From assembly GCF_002105535.1 (NCBI RefSeq), contig NZ_CP015848.1, forward strand, positions 682,907 through 746,906: a stretch of DNA of 64,000 nucleotides, in the 5' to 3' direction. Below, one piece after another: positions 20,079 through 28,775 of the stretch. This DNA comes from Magnetospirillum sp. ME-1. GTDB taxonomy: Bacteria > Pseudomonadota > Alphaproteobacteria > Rhodospirillales > Magnetospirillaceae. Numbering within the stretch: position 1 is the first letter of the stretch; each line of letters starts with the position of its first letter. The notes beneath the pieces are model-generated. The model saw only the letters and a list, made by a program, of their open reading frames with translations. It was not told the DNA's origin and searched no databases. The translations under genes and the position numbers were made by a program.

Positions 20079-21797
20079 TCATACCTCGCGGATACCGTTC
20101 AGGAAGCGGTCCACCTCGGCGCGCAGCGTCATGGCCTGGCGCTGCAGGGTTTCCACCGCCCCCAGCACATCCTTGGCCGCCTGATCGGTTTCGTGGATGG
20201 TCTGGGTCACCGCGTTGATGTTGTCGTAGACATTGCGGGTGCCCGAAGCGGCGTGGTCGATGTTGCGGGCGATCTCCTGGGTGGCGGCGCCCTGCTCCTC
20301 GATGGCCGAGGCGATGGCGGTGGTGATGCCGTCCATGGAGGAGATGGTGGTGTTGATGCCGCGAATGGCCCGCACCGTCTTGTCGGTTTCCTTCTGGATG
20401 GTGCCGACCTGGGACGCGATATCCTCGGTGGCGCCCACCGTCTGGCGGGCCAGATTCTTCACTTCCGAGGCCACCACGTTGAAGCCCTTGCCCGCCTCGC
20501 CGGCGCGGGCGGCCTCGACGGTGGCGTTCAAGGCCAGCAGGTTGGTCTGTTCCGCGATGCCGGTGATCATCTCGATGATCTCGCCGATCTTGTCGGCGGC
20601 GCCGGCCAGACCCTGCACCCGGGTGTTGACCGAATCCGCCTCCTTGGTGGCGGAGACCGCCACCTGATTGGACATTCCCACCTGCTGGGCGATCTCGCTG
20701 ATGGAGGACGACAATTCCTCGGCGGCGGCGGCCACGGTGCTGACGTTCTGATTGGCCTCGCTGGCCTGACGGGCGGCCGAGCCGGCCTTCTCCAGCGCCT
20801 GGTCGGCGGACTCCACCATGCTGCGGGCCGTGTGGATCATCTGCTGGGCCGAGGCCGACACGGAATCCAGCACGGCGGTCACCGCCTTGTCGAAGGCGGC
20901 GATCAGATCCTCCAGCCGGTGCATGCGCTGTTCCCGCACTGCGGCGGCGGTCTGGGCCTCGGCTTCCATCTTCTGCTTGGCGATGGTGTTGTCCTTGAAC
21001 ACCTGGACGGCACGGGCGATATCCCCCACCTCGTCCTGGCGGTCGAGCGCCGGCACGGCGATGGAAACGTCGCCGCGGGCCAGCTTGTCCATGCGGACAG
21101 TCATATCCTCGATGGGATCGGCGATGATGCGCTTCAGGATCAGGCGCACGCCGAACACGGCCAGGACGGTGGCGATGACGCCGCCCACCACCAGCCAGGT
21201 CAGAACCTGATGAAGGCGCGCCTCGGATTCGGAGGTGGACAGCGACGACGACAGCACGGCGATGACGTCGCCGTCACTCATGCCCATGCCGCCGTGGCAG
21301 GAGTGGCAGACCTCTTCCTTGGCGCCTTCGGTGACGCCCAGCACGATGGGCAGGGAATAGCGGTAGAAGCCGTCCTCGAACCGGCCGACCGCCACCTTGG
21401 ACTCGAAGGCCTGGCGATCGACGTCGTCCTTGGGCAGCTTGGCCGGCTTGTCGGGTTCGGCGTCCTTCATATAGGCGGCCACCTTGGGCCCCCAGGCGCT
21501 CCACACCTTGCCGGGATAGTGGATGTTGCGGGAGTCGAACCAGTTGTTGAAGACGGCGATGCCGATGTTGTCGCCGTCTTCGGGCCGCTTGGCCATCACG
21601 TTCTGGATCAGCGCGTGCAGCGAGGTCATCTCGTTGGCCGAGAGCTGCTGCAGCTGGCGCTCCATTTCGGCGCGCTCGAACCTTGCGATGGTGAGGACGA
21701 CAGCGGCGATCAGGATAACGACGCCGACGCCGACAATGAGCATGAAGCGGCTGGATAGCCGAAGGTTCTGCCACGCGTGCGACACGGAAACTCCCAT
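20079..21797 (-). CDS. Methyl-accepting chemotaxis protein with c-type haem motif in the sensor domain
   Basis: 572 residues. TM1 is at about 18-38, and a periplasmic domain of roughly 150 residues ends with CHSCH (164-168), the covalent haem-c attachment motif. The surrounding pattern (NWFDSRNIHYPGKVWSAW...FEDGFYRYSLPIVLG...CHSCHGGMG) resembles Tll0287/DUF3365-like haem domains. TM2 is at about 195-217, then HAMP (KRIIADPIEDMTVRMDKLARGD) and the signalling tip ITGIAEQTNLLALNATVEAARAGEAGKGFNVVASEVKNLA. It is presumably a redox or gas sensor for aerotaxis-type behaviour; this is inference from the motif. Confidence 0.9.
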   Translation of the reverse strand: MGVSVSHAWQNLRLSSRFMLIVGVGVVILIAAVVLTIARFERAEMERQLQQLSANEMTSLHALIQNVMAKRPEDGDNIGIAVFNNWFDSRNIHYPGKVWSAWGPKVAAYMKDAEPDKPAKLPKDDVDRQAFESKVAVGRFEDGFYRYSLPIVLGVTEGAKEEVCHSCHGGMGMSDGDVIAVLSSSLSTSESEARLHQVLTWLVVGGVIATVLAVFGVRLILKRIIADPIEDMTVRMDKLARGDVSIAVPALDRQDEVGDIARAVQVFKDNTIAKQKMEAEAQTAAAVREQRMHRLEDLIAAFDKAVTAVLDSVSASAQQMIHTARSMVESADQALEKAGSAARQASEANQNVSTVAAAAEELSSSISEIAQQVGMSNQVAVSATKEADSVNTRVQGLAGAADKIGEIIEMITGIAEQTNLLALNATVEAARAGEAGKGFNVVASEVKNLARQTVGATEDIASQVGTIQKETDKTVRAIRGINTTISSMDGITTAIASAIEEQGAATQEIARNIDHAASGTRNVYDNINAVTQTIHETDQAAKDVLGAVETLQRQAMTLRAEVDRFLNGIREV

Positions 21798-21939
21798 CCG
21801 TTCTAACGCGACCGGCCCGAAGCGGTCGCGGCGCCCATTCCGACTTCCCCAGCGGAGCCTATTACGAAAGCCCTTAAAAGAAAATACCGGCTTTCCGTTG
21901 GCATGGGGAAAATCTTAAAGGCGCCGCGCCCGTAAATGT

Positions 21940-22812
21940 TTAAGCCCGCACCAATGCGTCATAATCCGTAATCAATTGACGCGTAATATCGCCGGGTGTG
22001 AACGAGTAGGTTCCGATCTCGCGCACCGGCGTCACCTCGGCGGCGGTGCCGGTCAGGAAACACTCGGACGCCTTGGCCATGTCCTCGGGGAAAATGGCCC
22101 GTTCGACCACCTTGATGCCCCGCTTCTTGGCCAGGGCGATCACCGTCTGGCGGGTGATGCCGTTCAGGAAGCAGTCGGGGGTGGGGGTGTGCAGTTCGTC
22201 ACCGAACACGAAGAAAATATTTGCGCCGGTGGCCTCGGCGACTTGGCCGCGCCAATCGAGCATAAGGGAATCCTCGTATCCGTCACCCTCGGCCTTGTGC
22301 TTGCTCATGGTGCAGATCATGTACAGGCCGGCCGCCTTGGACGCGGTCGGCGCCGTCTCGGGGTGGGGGCGCTTCCAGGTGGAGATGTTGAGGCGGATGC
22401 CCTTCATGCGGGCCTCCGGGCTCCAATAGCTGGGCCAGGACCAGGTGGCCACCGCGAAGCGGATCTTGGAGGACTGGGCGGCGACGCCCATCATCTCCGA
22501 GCCGCGCCACGCCACCGGACGGACATAGCCGTCGACGATGTTGTTGGCCTTGACGGTGGCCATGGTGGCCTCGTCGATTTCGTCTGCCGTCCACGGCACC
22601 TCGAAGCCGAGGATGCGGCCCGAATCGATCAGGCGCTGCGAATGCTCGCGCAGCTTGAACACCTTGCCGCCATACACCCGCTCGCCTTCGAACACGCAGG
22701 ATCCGTAATGCAGGCCGTGGGTCAGCACGTGGATCTTGGCGTCGCGCCAGGGAACCAGCTTACCGTCGAGCCAGAGAAAGCCGTCGCGGTCGTCGAAGGG
22801 GAGGACTGACAT
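21940..22812 (-). CDS. ilvE: Branched-chain amino acid aminotransferase
   Basis: 290 residues, class IV PLP aminotransferase for leucine, isoleucine and valine. Family blocks include KIHVLTHGLHYGSCVFEGERVY, VRPVAWRGSEMMG, the lysine-bearing TASKAAGLYM region, DSLMLDWRGQVAEATGANIFFV and FLNGITRQTVIALAK. The ATG at 22812 starts the conserved N-terminus (SVLPFDDRDGFLWLDGKLVPW). A shadow frame continues far upstream through the divergent MarR gene and is not coding. Confidence 0.93.
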   Translation of the reverse strand: MSVLPFDDRDGFLWLDGKLVPWRDAKIHVLTHGLHYGSCVFEGERVYGGKVFKLREHSQRLIDSGRILGFEVPWTADEIDEATMATVKANNIVDGYVRPVAWRGSEMMGVAAQSSKIRFAVATWSWPSYWSPEARMKGIRLNISTWKRPHPETAPTASKAAGLYMICTMSKHKAEGDGYEDSLMLDWRGQVAEATGANIFFVFGDELHTPTPDCFLNGITRQTVIALAKKRGIKVVERAIFPEDMAKASECFLTGTAAEVTPVREIGTYSFTPGDITRQLITDYDALVRA

Positions 22813-22897
22813 GGTCGTTCCGTTCCAATAAGAAGGTGGCAGGGGCGCTGGAGGTTGGAAAATTACCAATCTCTCTTGCATGGCGTAACATTTATAG

Positions 22898-22917
22898 GTC
22901 ATATATGTCAACATGAC
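22898..22917. promoter_or_regulatory. Candidate MarR operator in the ilvE/marR divergent region
   Basis: GTCAT (22898-22902) and ATGAC (22913-22917) form an inverted repeat 16-35 bases before the marR ATG, overlapping TTGACA on the minus strand. On the plus strand TTGCAT (22878) and TCATAT, 17 bases apart, could be a weak promoter for marR. The position is compatible with autoregulation and control of ilvE, but binding is inferred. Confidence 0.4.
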
Positions 22918-22932
22918 TGACGTAACCACGCC

Positions 22933-23439
22933 ATGAGCGACATCAAGACCGGCATCAACCCGCTGTTCCTGCGCGAGGAGGAACTGCGCCAGGGGATCGA
23001 GCTGCTGTTCTTCGCCTATCGCGACTTCACCGCCGAGCCCGACGCCATCCTGGGCGAGTACGGATTCGGCCGCGCCCATCATCGCGTCATCTATTTCGTC
23101 GGCCGCCACCCGGGCATCACGGTCAGCGATCTGCTGGAGATCCTGCGCATCACCAAGCAGAGCCTGTCGCGCGTCCTCGGGCAATTGGTCGCCGAGACGT
23201 TCATCGTCCAGCGCCCGGGCGTGCGCGACCGCCGCCAGCGGCTGCTGGAGCTGACGGAAAAGGGCGTCGAACTGGAGCGCCTGCTGACCGAGCGCCAGCG
23301 CGCCCGCATCGCCCGGGCCTACCGCGAGGCCGGCGCCGAGGCGGTGGAAGGCTTCCGCAAGGTGATGCTGGGACTGGTGGACGAGGGCGACCGCGGCCGC
23401 TTCCCCGCCCGCACCATCGGGCTGCGCCGGGGGGCCTAG
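22933..23439 (+). CDS. MarR-family transcriptional regulator (PetP-like)
   Basis: 168 residues with a central winged helix (GFGRAHHRVIYFVGRHPGITVSDLLEILRITKQSLSRVLGQLV...QRPGVRDRRQRLLELTEKG), the MarR signature including the DxRxR wing. It is 3 bases upstream of an OmpR-type regulator. This MarR+OmpR pairing matches petP-petR of Rhodobacter capsulatus, described as affecting cytochrome bc1 expression and growth (from general knowledge). Divergent from ilvE. The exact target here is not shown by the sequence. Confidence 0.85.
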   Translation: MSDIKTGINPLFLREEELRQGIELLFFAYRDFTAEPDAILGEYGFGRAHHRVIYFVGRHPGITVSDLLEILRITKQSLSRVLGQLVAETFIVQRPGVRDRRQRLLELTEKGVELERLLTERQRARIARAYREAGAEAVEGFRKVMLGLVDEGDRGRFPARTIGLRRGA

Positions 23440-23442
23440 ACG

Positions 23443-24126
23443 GTGGAAGACGCCCACATCCTGGTGGTGGACGACGACCGGCGATTGCGGGAATTGCTGC
23501 GCAAGTATCTGACCGACAACGGCTATCTGGTGGCCGCCGCCGCCGATGCCGCCGAGGCGCGCCAGTGCATGGCCGGCCTGGCCTTCGACCTGATGGTCCT
23601 CGACGTCATGATGCCGGGCGAGGACGGCATGGCGCTCACCCGCTCGCTGCGCGCCGAGGGCCGGACCCTGCCCATCCTGCTGCTGACGGCCCGGGGCGAG
23701 GTGGACGACCGCATCAAGGGGCTGGAGGCCGGGGCCGACGATTACCTGTCCAAGCCCTTCGAGCCGCGTGAACTGCTGCTGCGCGTCGCCTCCATCCTGC
23801 GCCGCGCCCCGCGCGAGGAGCCCGAGCCCGCCCGCGAGTTGCGGCTGGGCGCCTTTGTCTGGAACATGGACCGCACGGAACTGCGCCAGGACGACCAGCC
23901 GGTCCACCTGACCCAGGCCGAACGCGATCTGCTGGCCATCCTGGCCGAGGTGGCGGGACAGGGCGTGTCGCGCGACGATCTGGCGGCCAGGACCGGCAAC
24001 TCGGCCAATCCCCGCACCGTCGACGTCCAGGTGACGCGGCTGCGCAAGAAGATCGAGGACGACCCCAAGATGCCGCGCTATCTTCAGACGGTACGCGGCA
24101 TGGGCTACATGCTGCGCCCCGACTGA
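23443..24126 (+). CDS. OmpR-family response regulator (PetR-like)
   Basis: 227 residues starting at a GTG 3 bases after the marR stop. Receiver domain with acidic pair in LVVDDDRRLRELL and phosphoacceptor in LMVLDVMMPGEDG, followed by LLTARGEVDDRIKGLEAGADDYLSKPF. The C-terminal winged helix (LTQAERDLLAILAEVAGQGVSRDDLAARTG...NPRTVDVQVTRLRKKIEDDP...YLQTVRGMGYML) binds DNA. Its kinase is probably the product of 24328-25653, separated only by a repeat. Confidence 0.9.
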   Translation: MEDAHILVVDDDRRLRELLRKYLTDNGYLVAAAADAAEARQCMAGLAFDLMVLDVMMPGEDGMALTRSLRAEGRTLPILLLTARGEVDDRIKGLEAGADDYLSKPFEPRELLLRVASILRRAPREEPEPARELRLGAFVWNMDRTELRQDDQPVHLTQAERDLLAILAEVAGQGVSRDDLAARTGNSANPRTVDVQVTRLRKKIEDDPKMPRYLQTVRGMGYMLRPD

Positions 24127-24155
24127 GGCGGCAGCGCGGCTGCCTGATTCGAAGT

Positions 24156-24260
24156 GTCATCCCGACAACCATCGGGAGGAGGGATCTGATCCTGCTCAAG
24201 CTTGGCCAATCCGGACACATCCCACCATGCGGAGATCCCTCGGCTATGCTCGGGATGACA
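24156..24260. repeat. Intergenic repeat, family 2 (copy A)
   Basis: Begins GTCATCCCGACAACCATCGG and ends with the inverted GCTCGGGATGACA, containing GGGATCTGATC and GGAGATCCCTCGGC. A second copy lies at 53109-53208. It fills most of the gap between the response regulator and its presumed kinase, so the two are either linked by an RNA hairpin or separately transcribed. Confidence 0.8.
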
Positions 24261-24327
24261 GGCTTGTGGAACGGCTCGACGACGTCCCGTCCGATCGGGG
24301 AACCCGGAACTTGAGGACCCTGCGACG

Positions 24328-25653
24328 ATGACCCGCTACGGCATATGGCTCAAACGCCTGGCGCCCCAGGGCCTGCTGGGGCGTTCGCTGCTGATCATCA
24401 TCCTGCCGCTGGTGATGCTGCAACTGGTCTCCACCTACGTATTCTACGGCAGCCACTGGGAGACGGTGGCCAAGCGCCTGGCCAAGGGGCTGGCCGGCGA
24501 CGTGGGCACCATCATCGAATCCATGCGCGCCTTTCCCGGCGAGGATGAGCGGAGCATCATCCTGGCCGTCGCCGCCAGCCGGATGGAGCTGGACGCCCGC
24601 TTCCAGCCCGGCGCCATCCTGCCCAACCAGCCGGACGCCCCCCCGTCCGGCCTGCTGGAGCGCGCCCTGACCGAGGCCATGGAGGAACGGGTCCAGCGAC
24701 CTTTCCGCATCGACACCGAATCCCTGGAGCGCGAAGTGGTGATCCGCGTCCAGCTGTCCGACGGCATGCTGGAGATCTTCGCGCCCAAGAAGCGCCTGTT
24801 CTCGTCCACCACCTACGTCTTCATCCTGTGGATGCTGGGCACCGCCATGCTGCTGTTCGGCATCGCCACGGTCTTCATGCGCAATCAGGTGCGCAGCGTG
24901 CGCAAGCTGGCGCTGGCCGCCGACCGCTTCGGCAAGGGCCAGGACGTGGGCGACTTCAAGCCGGAAGGTGCCCGCGAGGTGCGCCAGGCGGCCCAGGCCT
25001 TCAACCTGATGAAAAGCCGCATCCAGCGCCAGATCCAGCAGCGCACCGAGATGCTGGCCGGCGTGTCCCACGACCTCCGCACCCCGCTCACCCGCATGAA
25101 GCTGCAGCTGGCCATCATGGGCGACATGGAGGGGCGCGCCGAGCTGGAGGAGGATATCGCCGAGATGGAGCGCATGGTGGAAGGCTATCTGGCCTTCGCC
25201 CGCGGCGAGGGCAGCGAGCAGCCGGAACCCACCGACCTGCCGGGACTGGTGGACGACGTGGTGTCCCGTTTCCGCCGCCAGGGCGCCGTGATCGACCTCC
25301 ATCACGAAGGCGAGATCGTCATGCCGCTGCGCCCCGATTCCTTAGCCCGGGCGCTGGGCAACCTGGTGGGCAACGCCGTCCGCTATGGCGGCCACGTCTG
25401 GGTCCGGGTGGGGCTGCGCGGCGAGGTGGCGGAAGTCCTGGTCGACGACGACGGCCCCGGCATTCCCGACGACAAGCGCGAGGAGGTGTTCAAGGCCTTC
25501 ACCCGCCTGGAATCCTCGCGCAATTCCGGCACCGGCGGCGTCGGATTGGGGCTGACCATCGCCCGCGACATCGTGCGGACCCATGGCGGCGACGTGGTTC
25601 TCGAGGACTCGCCCTTGGGCGGATTGCGGGCGCGCGTGCGGCTGCCGCTGTGA
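24328..25653 (+). CDS. Sensor histidine kinase (EnvZ-like)
   Basis: 441 residues. TM1 at about 17-38, a periplasmic domain of about 115 residues, TM2 at about 157-178, then HAMP (RNQVRSVRKLALAADRFGKG). The H-box is MLAGVSHDLRTPLTRMKLQL (His about 248), followed by N-box LGNLVGNAVRYGG, G1 DDDGPGIPDD and G2 GTGGVGLGLTIARD. Architecture fits the EnvZ group, the normal partners of OmpR regulators. It is downstream of the PetR-like regulator and followed after 35 bases by a ParA-like gene, likely in the same transcript. Confidence 0.88.
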   Translation: MTRYGIWLKRLAPQGLLGRSLLIIILPLVMLQLVSTYVFYGSHWETVAKRLAKGLAGDVGTIIESMRAFPGEDERSIILAVAASRMELDARFQPGAILPNQPDAPPSGLLERALTEAMEERVQRPFRIDTESLEREVVIRVQLSDGMLEIFAPKKRLFSSTTYVFILWMLGTAMLLFGIATVFMRNQVRSVRKLALAADRFGKGQDVGDFKPEGAREVRQAAQAFNLMKSRIQRQIQQRTEMLAGVSHDLRTPLTRMKLQLAIMGDMEGRAELEEDIAEMERMVEGYLAFARGEGSEQPEPTDLPGLVDDVVSRFRRQGAVIDLHHEGEIVMPLRPDSLARALGNLVGNAVRYGGHVWVRVGLRGEVAEVLVDDDGPGIPDDKREEVFKAFTRLESSRNSGTGGVGLGLTIARDIVRTHGGDVVLEDSPLGGLRARVRLPL

Positions 25654-25688
25654 TAGACTCCACCCGCTTGGCGAAGGGGAAGCGAGAC

Positions 25689-26312
25689 ATGCGGACGGTG
25701 CTGGTGGGAAACATCAAGGGCGGCTGCGGCAAGACCACGCTGGCCACCCACATCGCCGCCGCCTTCGCGGGCCGGGGACTGGTCACCGCCATCGGCGATT
25801 GCGACCGCCAGCGCTCCAGCCTGAACTGGCTGCGCCGCCGCCCCGCCACCTTAGCCCCCATCACCGGACTGGACTGGTCAAAGGACGTGGGCTCGCCGCC
25901 CAAGGGAGTGCAGCGGCTGGTCATCGACGCCCCCGCCGCCATGCACCACAAGGACGTCGAGGACCTGATCGACATCTCGGAGATCGTCGTCGTCCCCGTC
26001 CTGCCCGGCGCCTTCGACGAGGACGCCACCGCCCATTTCCTCGAGCGCCTCGCCAAGGTCAAGGCGGTGCGCAAGAACAAGCGGGTGGTGGCGGTGGTCG
26101 GCAACCGGCTGCGGCCGGGCACCAAGGCCAGCGACCACCTGGACGGCTTCTTCGGAGGCCTCGGCTTTCCCGTGGTGGCCCGCCTGCGCGACAGCCAGAT
26201 CTACACCTCTGTCGCCGCCGCCGGAGCGACGGTGCTGGAGGCCGGCGACCGCCGCGCCAGATCCTATGCCGCCGAATGGGCGCCGCTGCTGGCACTGATC
26301 GAAAAGGGCTGA
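25689..26312 (+). CDS. ParA/MinD-family ATPase
   Basis: 207 residues. The deviant Walker A IKGGCGKTTLATHIA near the N-terminus and the CDRQRSSLNWL switch I place it in the ParA/MinD group of positioning ATPases. VIDAPAAMHHKDVEDL corresponds to the Walker B region, with Asp-Ala-Pro instead of the usual Asp-x-Pro-Pro. There is no adjacent parB or centromere-like site, so it is not a chromosome-partition locus. It may position a protein complex such as a receptor array or the kinase upstream; that is speculation. Start chosen at the ATG directly before Walker A. Confidence 0.8.
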   Translation: MRTVLVGNIKGGCGKTTLATHIAAAFAGRGLVTAIGDCDRQRSSLNWLRRRPATLAPITGLDWSKDVGSPPKGVQRLVIDAPAAMHHKDVEDLIDISEIVVVPVLPGAFDEDATAHFLERLAKVKAVRKNKRVVAVVGNRLRPGTKASDHLDGFFGGLGFPVVARLRDSQIYTSVAAAGATVLEAGDRRARSYAAEWAPLLALIEKG

Positions 26313-26417
26313 CGCGGCACCGCACCGTTCGCGGCTCACTCTCACTTTCACCATTTCCCTCTCCGCCCGTTTCTGAGATAGACTTGATGAAATAGGTAGA
26401 ATGACGGAGTCCGGCGC

Positions 26418-28148
26418 GTGCATTCCGAGGCCGCCCAGCCGATCGCAGGTCCAGAGGCCAGCCGCTCGACCTCCCACAGAATCCGTCTCCTGATGGTCAC
26501 CCTGGTCGGCGCCGCCATGGCCATGCTGGCCGGCGGCTGCCTCTTCTGGATTCTGGCGATGCGGAGCGAGGCTCTGTTCGACGCCGACACCAACCTTCGC
26601 CACACCGCCCATCTGCTGGCGGAAACCGCCGCCACCAACCTCCTGGCCATCGACAAGGTGCTGCTCGGCACCAGCGAAGTGGCGGCGCAGCAGGGGCGGG
26701 CAGACGCATTGCTGCCCTTTCTGCGGCGGCAATTGGCCGAAACACCCGTAGCCCGCGCCCTGCTGGTCATCGGCCCGGACGGCATATCCCGCGTCGCCAC
26801 CAATCTGCCCGACCCCTACAAGCCGGTGAATCTGTCCGACCGCCCGTACTTCCGCCATCACCTGGACGGCACGGCCTCGCCCCTGTTCATCAGCAGCGTG
26901 ATCCAAAGCCGCAACGACGACCGGTGGATCATGGTGCTGAGCCGTAGAATCGAGACCCCCGATGGCCGGTTCGCCGGGGTGGTCGCCGCCACCATCAACC
27001 TGGAGCATCTATCGACGGTCATCAAGGTGGCGGCCCGCACTTCCACCGATACCGCGCTGCTGGTGATGCCGGACGGCACCATCCTGGCCCGCACACCCGA
27101 CCACAACCGCTTTGTCGGCCAAAGCCTGGGCTCGAGCCTGGATTTCGAGCAGATCAGGAACAAGCCGTCGGGAAGCGGCGACGCCGTGTCGCCCCTTGAT
27201 GGCCGCAACCGGCTCTACGCCTTCCACGCCGCCACCAACCATCCGGTGATCGCCATCGCCTCCCACGACCGGGGAGCCGTCCTGAAGGAGTGGCGCCGGC
27301 ACGGCATGCTGATCGCCCTGGCGGCCCTGTCGATCGCAGGCGTGATCGCCGCCCTGGCCCTGCTGCTGATCCGGCAACTGAGGCGCATGGACGACACCCT
27401 GGACGAACTGGCCCGCTCGCGCCTTGCCGCCGACGCGGCCAGCCACGCCAAATCATCCTTCCTCGCCAACATGAGCCACGAGCTCAGGACGCCGCTCAAC
27501 GCCATCATCGGCTTTTCCGATGCGCTGATCGCCGGGTTTCCCGGCCATTCCTGCCGGTCCCGCTGCCACGAATATCTGGGGCATGTGCAAAGCTCCGGTC
27601 GCCTGCTGCTGGCGCTGATCGATGACATTCTCGATCTGTCCAAGATCGAGGCGGGGCGGATGGAGATCGACCTCGCCCCCACCGCCATCATGCCGCTGGT
27701 CAAGGAATGCGGCGATTTCGTCGGGATGCGGGCGGAACACAAGGGCATCACGCTGGCCATGCCCGGGCTCGACCGTGACCTGACTGCCTCGGTCGATCCG
27801 CGCCGGCTGCGCCAGATTCTCCTCAACCTGCTGTCCAATGCCGTCAAGTTCACGCCCGAGGGCGGGCGGATCATCCTGGAGGCGGAGAGCGACGACCGGC
27901 ACCTGTTCCTGACGGTCAATGATACGGGTGTCGGCATGAGCGCCGCGGAAATCGCCGTCGCCCTGACTCCGTTCGGACAGAATCCGTCCGAGGTGGCCAA
28001 GGCGGAAGCGGGAAGCGGCCTGGGACTGCCGCTGTCCAAGCGGCTGGCCGAGATGCATGGGGGCTCGCTGTCGGTGACCAGCATTCCCGGACGCGGCACC
28101 ACGGTCACCGTGACCATCCCGCTGTCGCCGCCCGCCCCCAAAACGTAA
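26418..28148 (+). CDS. Hybrid-free sensor histidine kinase with periplasmic Cache domain
   Basis: 576 residues from a GTG (26418) with GGAG upstream. TM1 at about 25-48, a double-Cache-like periplasmic region (LLVIGPDGISRVATNLPDPYKPVNLSDRPYFRHHL...SRRIETPDGRFAGVVAATINLEHL...), TM2 near 295-315, an H-box SHELRTPLNAIIGFSDALI (His about 354), N-box LNLLSNAVKFTPEGG and G-boxes NDTGVGMS / GSGLGLPLSK. It ends without a receiver. PYFRHH and related motifs are usual in dCache kinases. The cognate regulator is not adjacent. Confidence 0.88.
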   Translation: MHSEAAQPIAGPEASRSTSHRIRLLMVTLVGAAMAMLAGGCLFWILAMRSEALFDADTNLRHTAHLLAETAATNLLAIDKVLLGTSEVAAQQGRADALLPFLRRQLAETPVARALLVIGPDGISRVATNLPDPYKPVNLSDRPYFRHHLDGTASPLFISSVIQSRNDDRWIMVLSRRIETPDGRFAGVVAATINLEHLSTVIKVAARTSTDTALLVMPDGTILARTPDHNRFVGQSLGSSLDFEQIRNKPSGSGDAVSPLDGRNRLYAFHAATNHPVIAIASHDRGAVLKEWRRHGMLIALAALSIAGVIAALALLLIRQLRRMDDTLDELARSRLAADAASHAKSSFLANMSHELRTPLNAIIGFSDALIAGFPGHSCRSRCHEYLGHVQSSGRLLLALIDDILDLSKIEAGRMEIDLAPTAIMPLVKECGDFVGMRAEHKGITLAMPGLDRDLTASVDPRRLRQILLNLLSNAVKFTPEGGRIILEAESDDRHLFLTVNDTGVGMSAAEIAVALTPFGQNPSEVAKAEAGSGLGLPLSKRLAEMHGGSLSVTSIPGRGTTVTVTIPLSPPAPKT

Positions 28149-28176
28149 CGGCCGCCCCCTTGCGGGAGCGGCCGTC
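28149..28176 (+). terminator. Terminator after the Cache kinase
   Basis: ACGGCCGC (28149-28156) pairs exactly with GCGGCCGT (28169-28176) directly at the stop codon. No T-run follows, so it may act through folding only or on both convergent genes. Confidence 0.55.
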
Positions 28177-28205
28177 GTCGCATCCGTCCGATAAGGGCGG
28201 AAGGA

Positions 28206-28643
28206 TTACTTCTTGCCGGCCTTGGCGAAGACCTCGCGGGCCTCGTCCAGGCTCTGGGTGAAGCGCTTGTTCAGCAGGTCGAACGCCTCGGAATTGGCCT
28301 TGGCGATCATCTCGGCCAGCTCGCGGGCATTGGCCAGGGCGCGCTCGAAGGCGTCCTTGGCGAATTCGGCCTGCTTGGCGGCCTTGTCCTGGGCGGTGCC
28401 GGGCTCGGCGAAATCCTTGGAGACCTGGGCGACCTCGTCCATGGTCTGGCGCAGAATCTCGACCTGACGCTTCACGACGTTCTGCAGGCCCTCGAAGGCC
28501 AGCTTGTTCGCCTGGGTCAAGGCCTCGATGTTCTTGCGCTGATTGGCGACGATGGTCTCGACGTCCACGCCGGGAACCTTGAAGTCGCCCAGATACTTGG
28601 CGACGTCGAAATCGAAGAACTGCTCAGTCTGCTTGCCGGCCAT
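28206..28643 (-). CDS. phaP: Phasin (polyhydroxyalkanoate granule-associated protein)
   Basis: 145 residues, all helical, with the phasin-family pattern NQRKNIEALTQANKLAFEGLQNVVKRQVEILRQTMDEV and a long amphipathic second half rich in Ala, Lys and Glu. Phasins coat PHA granules and control their number and size. The gene is monocistronic. A matching PHA depolymerase lies at 57473-58699, supporting a functional PHA metabolism. Confidence 0.88.
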   Translation of the reverse strand: MAGKQTEQFFDFDVAKYLGDFKVPGVDVETIVANQRKNIEALTQANKLAFEGLQNVVKRQVEILRQTMDEVAQVSKDFAEPGTAQDKAAKQAEFAKDAFERALANARELAEMIAKANSEAFDLLNKRFTQSLDEAREVFAKAGKK

Positions 28644-28775
28644 GATGAAATCTCCAACCCGTGTTTTTATGTTGCGGTGCAGCGAACATAATCGCGAGAA
28701 CGCTTTCGAGTCAAACGGAGTCGCATCCCACTGACAGCCTATCGTGAAAATACCTAGATTGTGAAAATGGTATGG

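Noticed and set aside
22813-23907. In-frame upstream extension of ilvE through the divergent MarR and OmpR genes
   Set aside because: Conserved IlvE N-terminus begins at 22812, and the extension is antisense to two well-supported genes.
25689-26312. Chromosome partition parA
   Set aside because: No parB, no parS-like sites (TGTTTCACGTGAAACA type) and no origin-associated genes nearby.
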